Shown: positions 11,724-22,324 of the stretch, in pieces
Numbering within the stretch: position 1 is the first letter of the stretch
Layout of the letters: the number at the start of each line of letters is the position of its first letter
NCBI RefSeq assembly: GCF_002127325.2
Contig: NC_035440.2
Span: 74,278,464-74,342,463, forward strand
DNA from: Helianthus annuus
Lineage: Eukaryota; Streptophyta; Magnoliopsida; Asterales; Asteraceae
Length of the DNA stretch: 64,000 nt
Direction of reading: 5' to 3'
Translations under genes and position numbers: made by a program
Notes under the pieces: model-generated
The model's input: the letters and a program-made list of their open reading frames with translations, nothing else
Told to the model about the DNA's origin: nothing
Databases searched by the model: none

Positions 11724-13374
11724 CAAATGCCCTTTATCTTTGTGAAAATCGCAGTACAGGTTTGGGTCTTGCCCTTTCTTGTTCGTCATAGGCTTCGGTG
11801 CCTTAAAGTCGTGATTCTCCGTCATAAGCACCTCTTTCGGTGTCTTAGTGAGCGGCGTCCAATGTTTCTCTCGATTTTCATTCTTGACAACCTTGCGGTA
11901 GCCGATACGATCCATTGTGTCTCGCGCATCCTCTTTGAAGCGAGGTCTTTCATCATAACCACTGGACTGGCCTTGCAGGCCAGGGTTTCTGTTTTTGTTG
12001 CGCTTCCATTGTCGCGTGAGTTCCCTGTTGAGTAACGATCATCGGTGTATGAGTTTTTGGCTCCTGCCAACGATTCTTCAGTCTGCGCAACGATCTTCGC
12101 TGCTGCCATGAGTTTATCCCGTTCTTTGGGCATACTGTCTTTTCCTGTGATAGTCCTAATTAGGCTATCACAACGGATGACCTTCTTGAAATGGGCGCAC
12201 ATTAAGTCTTCGCTTACACCTCCGATCTCTAAGCACTCCTTGTTGAAGCGAGTGATGAAGTCTTCTAACCCCTCATTTTCTCTGCGCCAGATGTCTGTGT
12301 CTTCGAACGTATCGCGCTGATAGCGTCTCTGCTGGCTGAAATGTGTTACAAATTGATCTCTGAAGTTGACCCATGACTTGATTTTTCCAGATGGGAGGCT
12401 ATCGAACCATGCGCGAGCAGCCCCTGTGAGAGTTTGGATGAGCAGATGGCACCACATTGGCATGGTCCATTGTCCTAAAACGCCAACGCTTGTAAATACT
12501 CGAACATGATCATTGGGGTCGGTAAGACCGTTGAACTTTCCCACTGTTGGGGGTAGCTTTGCTTTTTCTAGCGGAGCTAGAGCAATTTTTGGGACAACCT
12601 TTGAGTGTTCAGCGGCTTCTGCTGGTCTGTAGATGAGACTGAAATCACGCTCTGCTTCTTCGTTATAGATGGCACGCGGCCTTGGTCTGTAAGATTCATG
12701 ATTTCTTTGCAAGCGGTTGAAAACTGAGGAACCTTCATCATCTTGCCAAGTAGGATCATCCTGATCTGTGTCGTCCCACTCGTTGTTCATGTTGTGCGGC
12801 CCTAGCCGGCTATGCAGTGGACGCCTTTGTTGCAAGTTAGATGGATGATCATAGTAACTTCCTGTCTCCCCATATGTATCGCGCATGTCATGCACGCTTG
12901 GTCTTCTTAGAGGGGGAGGTCTGCTGAATTACCCTTGAAGATTTGCTGAGGGGGTGCCTGGGGCGCACCCTGTTTTGGTCCAGGAGGTGTCATCAATGTT
13001 GGTTTCGCTTGCAAAATTGCTTGTTGTGCGCTCAACGACTGGTAGGCAACATTGATAGTAGCAATTTGTTTAGCATACCAAGAGGCTAAGGTTTCACCCT
13101 CTGGTAGGCCTAATAACGCCGAGATATTTGGAGCTGGAGCTGAATTTGAGGGTCCAGCAACGTTACTCGCTGGGTACCCGTTTGAGTAATATGTGTGATG
13201 CTCGCGTGGGGTCCCCTAGTGTTTGTTGCCTTGCCTTCGATAAACTCGTCAGAAGGAAGGATGGAGAGTGTGTACCGAAGCCGAAATCAGGTATTCCTTG
13301 ACCATTCATGATCAAGAGAACAAAAAAAAGCTCAGAAAAAAAAGATGAAGTGATTGTAAAAATCAGTGGGCGCC
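11724..13374 (-). mobile_element. Element E (Tat-type gypsy), middle segment: gag and leader
   Basis: This segment joins 1-771 on its left once gypsy-1 is discounted, and joins 54973 on its right once element F is discounted (TSD GCGCC at 13370-13374 and 54968-54972). On the minus strand it runs from primer site to gag. The leader 13310-13374 is A/T-rich. A TGGCGCC-type primer-binding site, as in other Tat/Athila elements, straddles the F insertion: its first bases lie at 54968-54973 and the rest at about 13363-13374. Confidence 0.85.
11729..13309 (-). pseudogene. Element E gag, broken
   Basis: The proposed start is the ATG at 13309 (MNGQGIPDFGFGTHSPSF). The N-terminal part needs at least two frame changes between about 13240 and 12905. 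From 12895 the frame is open and contains the retrotransposon gag capsid domain: a P-x-F-NGLTDPNDHV start, WCHLLIQTLTGAARAWFDSLP near 12440, and DQFVTHFSQQRRY. It then shows the QxExESLxDFxxRF-like block and the Arg-rich linker. A probable one-base deletion near 12001 shifts it out of frame. The continuing frame (DRIGYRKV, then YCDFHKDKGH, a partial knuckle) passes through 11915-11729 into 771-1. The sequence family is Tat/Ogre/Retand; exact lineage is not certain. Confidence 0.75.
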
Positions 13375-13829
13375 TGTTGGTGCATATTTGTGACAACAAC
13401 TTAGATTTGGTCTTTGGATATCTTGTAATTAGTAAAACGATAAACGGTTCGTAGGTTTAGCTTTGTATTAGTGAAATAATAGAGGTTGGGCTAAACAAAA
13501 CCCAGATTGGATCTAGGGGGGATGAATTGGGCTTTGCCCATGTAGGAAACCCTAGCCCAAGTAGCAACCTTGTGTTATATAAACAAGGCTTTGCATTAGG
13601 GTTTAGGTTAATCAGCCAAAACAGTGTTATTCGTGAGAGGCAGTTAGGGCTTTGGACAAATTTGTGATCTTGATTGATTGTAATTCGTGAGATTGATAAT
13701 CAATAAAGATCGGGTTTAAATTGGAATTCTATTTTCTACTCGTTTCTGTACTAATCTGTTCTAGAGGATTCCACACTCTAGGCTGGATTGACGATTCTGT
13801 GATGATCCGTACGAACCACGGGACCAAAA
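13375..13829 (+). repeat. Element F 5' LTR
   Basis: Begins TGTTGGTGCAT and ends before the primer site. It matches 54510-54967 (TGTTGATGCAT...CCTACA), except that the last four bases read AAAA here and TACA in the 3' copy. Confidence 0.92.
13576..13583 (+). promoter_or_regulatory. TATA box of F 5' LTR
   Basis: TATATAAA preceded by a CCTTGTGT context; identical sequence in the 3' LTR at 54709-54716. Probable polymerase II promoter of the element. Confidence 0.6.
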
Positions 13830-13831
13830 AT

Positions 13832-13843
13832 TGGTATCAGAGC
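13832..13843 (+). other. Element F primer-binding site
   Basis: TGGTATCAGAGC, two bases after the LTR, complementary to the 3' end of initiator methionine tRNA. The leader that follows (13844-14584) has no convincing gene; small open frames there are interrupted. Confidence 0.9.
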
Positions 13844-14122
13844 TTTAGGCTCTTGAAGAAGCTCGATTCAGAATTGTGGTCTGCAGAATTCGAATGGAAG
13901 TGTTGAAATTTTCAAAAATTTTGAACCTAAAAATTAGGGTTTTCGGGACAGATTTGTTTGATTTCTTGAAGAATTTTGGCTGGACAGATTTGAAGATTCA
14001 AAGACTGTTCTTCGTGTTCTTCATATTTTTCAAAACATTTGTTCTGATTTGGTTGTTTAATCTTGCAGGATTCTGTTAGATTTGTTTCTGGAGGATTTGT
14101 TGATTTCGGATAAATACTCTGA

Positions 14123-14400
14123 GTAGCCAGCGAAATTGTGACCATGATAAATACACTGACCAGCGAATTTAAATCTAAAGGCGACTTTGGTAACCGTTTT
14201 AGTTGTCCTTAGCGACATTATTACGATGATCGGCGAAGTTAATAGTCGTCGTAATTGCAAACTGATTACCCGGCGAAATTAAACTCAGCGTATTTGGCAG
14301 CGAAATTGGTTGAACCAGCGAAATTAAATAACTTCCCTAATCAGCGAAATTGAACTGCAACCTGACTAGCGAAATTGACTTGGCTAAGCAGCGAATTTAG
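14123..14400 (+). repeat. Reiterated AGCGAAATT word in F leader
   Basis: About 12 exact or near copies of (C)AGCGAAATT are dispersed through 280 bases between primer site and gag, spaced irregularly (roughly 15-35 bases). It is not a simple tandem repeat because the spacers are unrelated. Confidence 0.7.
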
Positions 14401-14584
14401 TAGAGGATTTAAAAAGGTGGAGTATTTATTTTTGTGGAGGAATTAGCTACGTATAGAGGATTTAACGTTTTCGTGAATAGAAAGTGATCCGTAGCTCATC
14501 TGACAAAACTGTTTGCACCGTTGAATTTCTTGGATTTGTAGAACAAAAAAAGTTGATTTACTAAAGAAGCAAGTCAATTTCGCT

Positions 14585-14893
14585 ACTTCTAAGGAAATGT
14601 GGGATACACTAGAGAAAAGATATGAGGGAAATGCAGATGTTAAGAAGAACAAAGTTGATCTACTGAAGAAGCAATTTGCAGTATCCAAGTATATGAAAAA
14701 TGAGTCACTTGAGGACATCATCACTCGATACTATCATCTGATGTCAGAAATGGACAATTATGATATAGATAGCTATTCTGACATAGAGAAAAATGACAAG
14801 CTGCTTGATGCTTTACCTATTAAATGGGATATTTACACTCTCATGATCAAGGGAGAAGCAGATTATGAGACAAAGGAACCTGAAGAAGTGGTT
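14585..14893 (+). pseudogene. Element F gag, N-terminal fragment (UBN2-like)
   Basis: The frame containing MWDTLEKRYEGNADVKKNKV and later LIRYYHL-like and LLDALP motifs is a copia gag (UBN2-type) core. The natural N-terminus is not visible upstream. Instead 14548-14577 carries a near-copy of 14649-14678 (the VDLLKKQF-coding stretch), suggesting local duplication and loss. The frame is cut by element A after ...PEEVVG and resumes at 38530. Confidence 0.75.
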
Positions 14894-14898
14894 GGTAA

Positions 14899-17098
14899 TG
14901 TCACACCCTGACTTTTGCGGAAGCGTGGTTATTGGTGTGACTTCTTAATACCATAGCATTCAATCATAACAACGCTATATGATAAAAAACAGTAGATGTT
15001 CATCCATTAATTAAGTTTAGAATATTACCACAACATACTTGTCTTGAAAACATCGACACAAGATTAAGTTACAAACCATAACATGTTTAAATGAGTTCAC
15101 AAAGACTCAACAAAAGACGCTAATTAAAAACCAAGTTTAGAAACATGTATCCCGTCCAGGAATAGGATACACCTCCTAAACTCTACGACCATGGATGACA
15201 TCCTTTATTCAAACGCAGCTTGAAGACACATGCATACACCTGCCAGATGCACTAGTTCCCTGAAATACATGTAGTTTTAAAAACATCAACAAAAGTTGAG
15301 CGAGTTCATGTGTTTGTGTAAGTATGTATAAACCTTTGTAAACAGTGTATGTATGTCCCGGTATGAAAGCAAACAAGGAAAAGATCACCAATGGTTTGCA
15401 AGGCCACTGATATGTGTGACGGTGTAGGAAGACTCAAACCTAGCAAAGTTGTACCGGGCTTCCGGCTGGAAGAGATAGTCACCCTATGGGCCACCCTGGT
15501 CCTCATGGGTGCGGGCTCGCTACACGCAAATAGATCTATCACTCATACCCCTCGGTCCTGATACGAGGATTAATGGTCCCAAGTATCCGCCTACCCTATC
15601 ACATGATCTATGGTTCTTTCCTATGCTAATCATACCAATAGTATTCGTATGTAATTCCTTTTGTAACATGTATTTCACCCCCGAAGTTAATAAACAAAAC
15701 AATTTAAAAGAAAAGGGGGGCATGAACTCACTGTAATGCGTCTTCAGTACCGACAACTCAAACCTCCACAGCTAACACGACTACCTACATTGTACTAACG
15801 TCTATTAGACGATCGGGCCGTGCCTTGGCTTAGAGTTTAATGTTTTTGAGTTGCGTTTCTTATGTTCCCAACATTATTCCAAGTTATAACTATTTGTTAA
15901 AATAATAATTATTTTAACTTTAAATTATATTTAATTTTGGAATAATTTGTTTAACAATATTTTGTAACAATACTTCTCGAGTATTTAACTTCGTATTTCC
16001 TTCCCAAGGATGGGGATATTTTATACATGTACTTTTCGTATTCTCGAATTTTGTATTCTCTAATAATATATTTAAAACAATATATTTTCAAGTCTTACTT
16101 AGAAAATATATATAACTTATTTGTCAAAAATAATGTATTCTCAAGAAAATATATATTTTTCCCAAAAATCATATATCTTCTAAATATACTAGGAAAATAT
16201 ATTTTTACTTCCAAAAAATAATATATTTTTTTTGTTGAAAATATGATATAACTTAGTAATATGTACAAAAATCATATTTTCACTTCTTTCGTTTCCAAAA
16301 TAATACTTACCAAAAATGTATTTGTAACAGTATTCTTCGGAATATTTTGTAAGTTACGTCTTTGCGTTCTATTCCACAATATTTAAGTGTGTAACTTATA
16401 TATTTATTCCTTGTGATCTTTGGTATTATTTTGGATTTGTAAATTCCATGGTATTTGTTAAGTTATATTATTTTACCCTAAAATAATATAACTATTTCAC
16501 AAAGTATACAAATATTCACACAAGTGTCTTTAATATAAAATATATATATATTCTAAATATATATTTATCCATTTTTATTTACAAAAACCAACCTCCAATA
16601 CTTGTATTTTTGTAACAAAATTTATGGCAAAGTTTATATTGAAAGACATAGTTTAAAACATACTTGTAAATACTTGTTTAGAAATATTTTCTAAGTGTTT
16701 GTACTTTTAGAAAATTTTGCCATAGTTCTCTTTGAAAATGGAGGTGTCCATGCTATTTAGCATATCATTTTATTTTCAAAAATCATCACACAATAATCAA
16801 CAATCAACCCTAAACAATATTATACTTACCAAGTTCAAAAACTATACACTTTACATAACAACATGAACTTGATCTTTTCACAAAAACTTGTAGTAACTTG
16901 GTAAAGTGTTTAGTGAGTTTAGTTACCCTTTAAAGTGTGTTTATTCCTTTAAAAATCTCATCCTTAAGGAAACTAGGTGTTTACAACTTGTAAACACATT
17001 TCACAAAAATGTTTATTTATTAGATCTTCTTGTTTCTCTAGTATTTCTTCACTTGTTTTTTTTTCTACTAAAAATAGTGTAGGTTTAAGTAAAAATCA
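14899..17098 (-). repeat. Element A 3' LTR, outer part
   Basis: On the plus strand it begins TGTCACACCCTG and matches 34746-36955 closely. The stretch 15830-16760 is strongly A/T-rich (many TATATTTT runs); short frames there are chance. It is interrupted by G. At the break some host LTR sequence seen in the other copy (about 36950-37011) is missing. Confidence 0.92.
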
Positions 17099-17495
17099 TG
17101 TTTGTGCATATGTCTGTTGACTTCGTCTTGTATCGAGTCTTGTAATAGATTAGAAAGATCAGGGCACGTAATTTGAGAAAAACGGTAAATATGTTGGTTG
17201 TGACCATTTCGCATGAAATGGAACAAGGCCATTTCGCACGAAATGGGTCTTGCCCATTCCACACGAAATGGATCACCTATATATACCTGCCTTGGTGATT
17301 TCATTTGTAACCTTTCCGATTCCAGAGCCGAAGTGCTGCTGAAGTGTTTACTGCATGTAAAACGTTGTTATATCAATCAAAAAGACAATTAGAGTGTAAA
17401 TCAAGCTGATTTGAAGTCGACACGTTAGTTTCTGCCTCTCGTATTGACAAGAACGCTTCTGAACGACTCGTTTTGTTCGTGCAAACAATCCTACA
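17099..17495 (+). repeat. Element G 5' LTR
   Basis: TGTTTGTGCATATGTC to ...CAATCCTACA; partner at 25739-26120. It contains near-palindromic words of the type CATTTCGCACGAAATG at about 17205-17272, immediately upstream of the TATA box. The 3' copy has two of these words fewer because one segment is missing. Confidence 0.92.
17278..17285 (+). promoter_or_regulatory. TATA box of G 5' LTR
   Basis: TATATATA just after the palindromic CATTTCG word cluster. The corresponding bases in the 3' LTR read TATACATA (about 25914). Confidence 0.55.
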
Positions 17496-17497
17496 AG

Positions 17498-17509
17498 TGG
17501 TATCAGAGC
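17498..17509 (+). other. Element G primer-binding site
   Basis: TGGTATCAGAGC, two bases after the LTR end CCTACA. The junction word CCTACAAGTGGT (17490-17501) recurs in the element's 3' region. Confidence 0.9.
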
Positions 17510-17732
17510 TCAGGAGGAAGAGTTCTTACCAAATTCAGCTTGATTTCATCAAAATTCTGACTTCTACACATTCTTTTCAAAATTAAACAAGATTTCATGG
17601 TTAAAATGGCTTGATTTCCTCACATTATAAGCGAAACACTGTTTTAACAAAGCCTTGAAAGAATTAGATCTAAAATCAACCTAAAACCTGTTAAATTTGA
17701 CAAAAATCTGGGCGAAAGTATGACATAAGCAT

Positions 17733-18080
17733 CATTTCGCACGAATTGATTTTTCCATTTCGCACAGTTTGGACATATTTGACCCCATTTCGTTTGAAAG
17801 TGCCATATCGTTTGAAACATTATTCCATTTCGCACGAAATGGTGATTTAGTGTTCATTTCGTTTGAAAGTTGTATCATTTCGTACGAAATCATCCATTTC
17901 GCACGAAATCATCCATTTCGCTTGTGATTAGATCCATTTCGCACGAAATCACCCATTTCGTTTGGAAGATCATTCCGTGTGAGTCATTTCGTACGAAATT
18001 GTCCAGCAGGTCATTTTGCTTGAAGAGAGTCCATTCCGCACCAAATCCAATTCGTGTGAATAGTGCCATTTCGCTTGAAA
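17733..18080 (+). repeat. Reiterated CATTTCG(C/T)..GAAA word array in G leader
   Basis: About 17 copies or close variants of CATTTCGCACGAAAT or CATTTCGTTTGAAAG lie in 350 bases between primer site and gag ATG. Many are dyads (CATTTCG, two bases, CGAAATG). The same word is in the LTR upstream of the TATA box. Spacers differ, so it is a dispersed word rather than a tandem duplication. Confidence 0.8.
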
Positions 18081-18109
18081 GCTGTTTTTGTAAAAAAGTT
18101 TACCGAATC

Positions 18110-20848
18110 ATGGAAGAAGAATTTTATAACGTGTTTGCTACTGCCCCGAGTACTCCTGTTACCATTGCTCAGAGTGTGAACATGGAAAATAAAACTGGAA
18201 CATTACAGAAACCTCTGAAACTAATGGGCATTGAAGAATACTATGGTTGGAAAGACAGGTTCGAAAATTGGGTTCAAGCAAATCATTTGAGGTCTTGGGA
18301 ATGTATTGAGAAAAAGTATGTTAAACCTCGTACAGATTTGGGAGTTATCAAAACTATTTCTGAATTGTCAGATTAAGAGAGAGACATGTACAAAGCAGAA
18401 AAAATGATGATTAGTCTACTTCAGCAAGCTGTGAAAGAAGATATCTTCATATTACTTCAACACGATAATACTTCGCGTTCGATTTGGGAAGCACTTCGAA
18501 TTAAGTTTGAGGGAAGTACATAGATGATCAGGAGTAAGAAATCATTATTAAAGAAAGAGTTTGATTTGTTTACTAGCTTGCAGGGTGAATCTACAAAGAA
18601 GCTCATTAAAAGATATTGTCATTTGGTACGAACAATGTCACTGTTAGAGATCAACAAAGATCGAGAAGAATGGGTTGACAAATTAGATGATGCTTTACCT
18701 CAGAAAGAATGGGGTACATATCTGATGATCTTAAAGAACACTGGAGAATATGATAAATTGACAATTTCTCAGTTCAATGAAAAAATAGGAGGACAAGATC
18801 TTGAGCAATAAAAGATTGCTAGAATGAACAATCCAAGTGGTCAACAAGACATCAAGATGTATTACAAAGGGAGTGTTCAGAATGTTGAAGGAAGTCCGAA
18901 GATCCAAACTGCTTTCAGTGCAGAAAATTCATCCGGATCAGTTAATCATAGTCCAATAGGCAACAATGCTTTTTCTTCATACTTGAGTGTTAATCCGAAT
19001 GTTTCAACCTCAAGTCACCAGTTCCAAAGCTCAAACAACAGTAATGGTCATGTGTTGCACTGCAACATCGCATTGCATCTTCAGAATGGTCAAAATTTCT
19101 CTGAAGAAGTCGCTAAAGGTCATATGGCATTACTTGCTACAATGTTAGAATCATATGAGGGATTGGTTGCAGGAAGGATCAGAAATCCTATGTTGACAAA
19201 AGAGGATTACGATCAGATCGATGCTGAGGAAATGGAGCTTATGGATATTAAGTGATGTCTAGCGAGCGTATTGAGGAGAGCTGAGAAATTTAAGATGATT
19301 ACAGGAAGAGATGACTTCCGTGATGCTAATGTTTCTACTTTGGGTTTTGATAAATCTAAAGATACTTGTTTTCGATGTAGGGAAAAAGGACATTTCAAGA
19401 GGGAATGTACCAATCGAGAAGCAGGTGGAGCTCAGAATCCGTTTGGAAATAATGATTACTATCGGAAAGCTATATATCAACAAGTTGCTCAACAACCATC
19501 ATCATCCAATGCTATTGAAGATGGAAAGAAGAAAGCTTATCTGGTTAATCAAGATGATGAAAAATTGGCAGAAGGTTTTAGCTGAGACAAATACATTCCA
19601 GCTGATTCAAATCTTGGAGCATTCATTGCAAAAATAGTTCAAGAACCAGATTTGATGAAGGAATGGATGGATGTGTTTGCTAATGATGAGAAAAGTCAAG
19701 ATGGAGAGTTTGTTTCTTCAGAAGAAAGCTCAGAAAAGACAACAGTCTTTGATCAATCATCAACTGATAACAGTGATGATGAAGAAGAAATACAAATACA
19801 CATTCGCAAAACTCAATTATCTCCTGAAAGTTTTAAATTTTATTTTGCAGATAGATTGGAGAAGCTAAAGGAGAAGAGAGCAGCAAAGAATCAGAAAAAA
19901 GGTAAAATGCCAAAATGTTGCTCTGGAAGAGAAATCTGAACAAAGTAAAGAAGTTAAAGAAGCTGAGAAGATGGTTGAAGTTGAGAAGATAGTCGAAGTT
20001 GAAAAGATTATTGAAGTTGAAAAGATTGTTGAAGTCACAAAACCTTGTCTAAAATGTTTGGAATCTTGCAAACAATGTGAAGAGAAAGATGAGAAGTTTA
20101 GTGAGCTCAACAAGATGAAAGAAAAATTGTTGTTCGATGTTAAGTGTGTGAAAGAATCATATGATGTATTGAACAGAACGGTGAATAGTTTGCAAAAGAC
20201 AAATTCAGAAAGCGAAGATGCTTTAACCATGATGAATGCAGTGATGATGTCTAAGCAGAAGGATATCAATCACTATATTGAAGAATGTGCAAAGTTATTC
20301 TAGTTCTGATTATTTAATTCATAGAATTTATCCTACTGTTGCAGGTTTTGAAGCATTTCAAGAAAAGAAGACCGAAGAGAAGGATACTGGTAAGAAACAA
20401 AGTGCAAGTTATAACAAGTGTCCGCCTCCGATCTGGGAAGGTTATTCTCCCAGAAAATCAAATGAGGAACAAGTCAAAAAGGCAGTCAATATAAAATTGA
20501 AGTCTGAAACAACTGACGAGTTACCAGAAAATATTGACGTCACGTTCACATCGTCTGACACCGATCATGAGTCTGAGTTAATAAAAAAGGTGGTCGATCA
20601 GGTGTTGGCTAAGGACGAGGAGTCAGAGTCAAAGTCTGAATCCGAGAGATCGAGTTCATCATCAGTTGAAAGTCCAAAAACGTCGGTCAAAAGGGTTTAC
20701 AATAACGAATTCCTGTTATCAAAATCTAATTTGAATGACGAACCAATCAAAGTGGCATATACTTTGAATGATTCAGACAAATTATATTCTGATGAGGAAT
20801 TTCAAATAAGAGGTGTTAAAACTAAAATGATCAAAAAGGTTTTCAAAT
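18110..20848 (+). pseudogene. Element G gag, part before the MULE
   Basis: The ATG at 18110 opens a copia gag: an N-terminal segment with GIEEYYGWKDRFENWVQANH (DUF4219/UBN2-like), then the LLKKEFDLF..LIKRYCHLV capsid core near 18540-18640. A CCHC knuckle CFRCREKGHFKREC lies near 19367. Stops occur at about 18374, 18522, 18809, 19253 and 19583, and there is a frameshift near 19905. Next is an acidic, Ser-rich linker and a repeated VEVEKI segment (20 residues or so, likely coiled coil), then CLKCLESCKQC. A further break at 20299 leads to the frame 20340-20848, rich in Glu and Ser. That frame runs in phase to the MULE TSD and continues after it. Confidence 0.8.
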
Positions 20849-20857
20849 TAAAAGAAA

Positions 20858-21049
20858 GAGTAAACTGCCATTTTGGTCCCTGTGGTTTGGGCACTTTTGC
20901 CATTTTAGTCCAAATCTCAAACTTTTTACGTCTGGGTCCCTGTGGTTTGCATTTTTTGCCATTTTAGTCCAAAATCCCAAAACCCTCTATTTTGTCTATT
21001 GAAAACTGATTATTTTATCCTTTAGTGCAGGGGCATTTTGGTCATTTTG
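20858..21049 (+). repeat. MULE left terminal inverted repeat
   Basis: Inverted copy of 22132-22324 with about 10 mismatches or indels. It contains an internal direct repeat (GGTCCCTGTGGTTTG at about 20874 and 20936), giving two subterminal copies per end. Confidence 0.9.
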
Positions 21050-21146
21050 CTTTTCATTTAACATTTTCTTAATTAACATTTTATTCCCCAAATAAATCAT
21101 CATCATCCCCAAATAAAACCCTAATTGACTCTCTCTCTTCTCTCTC

Positions 21147-21153
21147 TATAAAC
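21147..21153 (+). promoter_or_regulatory. Possible TATA box inside the MULE
   Basis: TATAAAC after a (CT)n run (about 21127-21147), the usual look of a plant core promoter with a CT-rich initiator region. Downstream (21168-21320) is C/T-rich leader-like sequence with a partial internal duplication (CCCATTCAATCG at about 21164 and 21283). Confidence 0.4.
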
Positions 21154-21324
21154 AACATAAAACCCCATTCAATCGCGCACTCTTCATCTTCATCTTTCTG
21201 TTCAAATATTGCAGCCGCCACCTAGCAGATCACACATCACTTTCTTTCAGATCCTCTTCATCTTTCTGTTCATACTCACAAACCCATTCAATCGAGCACT
21301 CAACCTAATTGGAACCATTCAACG

Positions 21325-21622
21325 ATGTCAATTAATGAAGAACCACCTGCAATTGAACAAACAATAAATGAAAACGAAGATCTAGAGCCATTAGAAGATG
21401 AAACAGACGAATGTGAAGAGCTTTACGGCGGAGGTGGTGATGACGTCACACCGGTGGTGTTTAACAGGTGAGAAAAGGGGAAGAGGGCGGCCAAAGAAGG
21501 TGGTGGTGACGGAAGCTAAATCATCAATCATCATCGTCCAAAATCACCTTCACCGTCAAACCCACCGTCACTGTTGCTGTTCGGACCTCCACCAGAACCA
21601 TCTTGCACTAAATCAGAGGTGA
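21325..21622 (+). CDS. Captured gene fragment? Small acidic ORF and overlapping AT-hook-coding frame in the MULE
   Basis: The ATG at 21325 starts a 48-codon acidic frame (MSINEEPPAIEQTINENEDL...) ending near 21471, where CAG/GTGAGA resembles a splice donor. An overlapping frame (21398-21622, 74 codons) encodes KRGRGRPKKVVV, a good match to the AT-hook core (R-G-R-P) that binds A/T-rich minor grooves, followed by His-rich sequence. It may be one captured gene 5' end whose exons lie in different frames, or chance. No homologous full gene is recognised, and expression is unknown. It sits wholly inside the MULE after a promoter-like stretch, the arrangement expected of a Pack-MULE. Confidence 0.35.
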
Positions 21623-21924
21623 AAACCACAAAATTCCATCACTAACGCCGCCGTCACTGTGCACCACCGGCTCCTCTCCGCTTCGAATTCTTTCTCTCTT
21701 TGGTCGATCTAAGACACGGGTGGGGGTGTGGGAGGAGTGTTATGGGTTTTATTTGTGTGTATGAAGATGATCTTGTGCTGCAGGTAGAAATCGAGAGAGT
21801 GGAGGGTGGATTATGGGGTTAATGTACAGTTGAGTGTGAGATTGGAGTTGGAGATTTTGTATTTTTGTTAGATGATTTGTGTTGCAGACAATTGGGGGTG
21901 TTGCAGACAATTGGTGGTGGTGCT

Positions 21925-21990
21925 ATAGAGAGAGAGAGAAGAGAGAGAGAGGGAGGAGGTGGCGGTGGTGGTGCTATAGAGAGAGAGAGA
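21925..21990. repeat. GA-rich microsatellite in the MULE
   Basis: Two (GA)n runs, each preceded by GGTGGTGCTATAGAGAGAGA, around a GGAGGTGG run; a small duplicated simple-sequence block. Confidence 0.7.
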
Positions 21991-22131
21991 GAAACGGGAG
22001 ATCTGGGATTAATTTCTCCGTCCAAGATGATGTTTGATCTGGGTTTTATTGCAAAAAAATGATGTTTGTTCTGGGTTTTGATGATGATGATTGTTTGATC
22101 TGGGTTTTATAGCAAAAAAAAAATGAAATTT

Positions 22132-22324
22132 AAAAAATGACCAAAATGCCCCTGCACTAAAGGACAAAATAATCAATTTTCAACAGTCAAAATAGAGGGT
22201 TTTTGGATTTTGGACTAAAATGACAACAAAATGCAAACCACAGGGAACCGGATGTAAAAAGTTTGAGATTTGGACTAAATGGCAAAAGTGCCCAAACCAC
22301 AGGGACCAAAATGGCAGTTTACTC
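22132..22324 (-). repeat. MULE right terminal inverted repeat
   Basis: Reverse complement of 20858-21049; ends ...GGCAGTTTACTC directly before the second TAAAAGAAA. Confidence 0.9.

Larger units (their letters stand above)
20858..22324. mobile_element. Non-autonomous MULE-like DNA transposon (possible Pack-MULE)
   Basis: A 1467-bp element with terminal inverted repeats of about 190 bp (start GAGTAAACTGCCATTTTGG), flanked by a perfect 9-bp TSD TAAAAGAAA (20849-20857 and 22325-22333). Long TIRs plus a 9-bp TSD are diagnostic of the Mutator superfamily. It interrupts G's gag, whose frame continues in phase across it, so it arrived when that frame was still recognisable. No transposase is present. 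The interior has promoter-like CT-rich sequence, a small ORF, an AT-hook-coding stretch and a GA microsatellite, none of which looks like retrotransposon sequence. Confidence 0.88.

Noticed and set aside
16027..16221. A/T-rich ORFs in A LTR (also 35949-36131)
   Set aside because: Composition-driven frames in TATATTTT-rich sequence, without conserved features.
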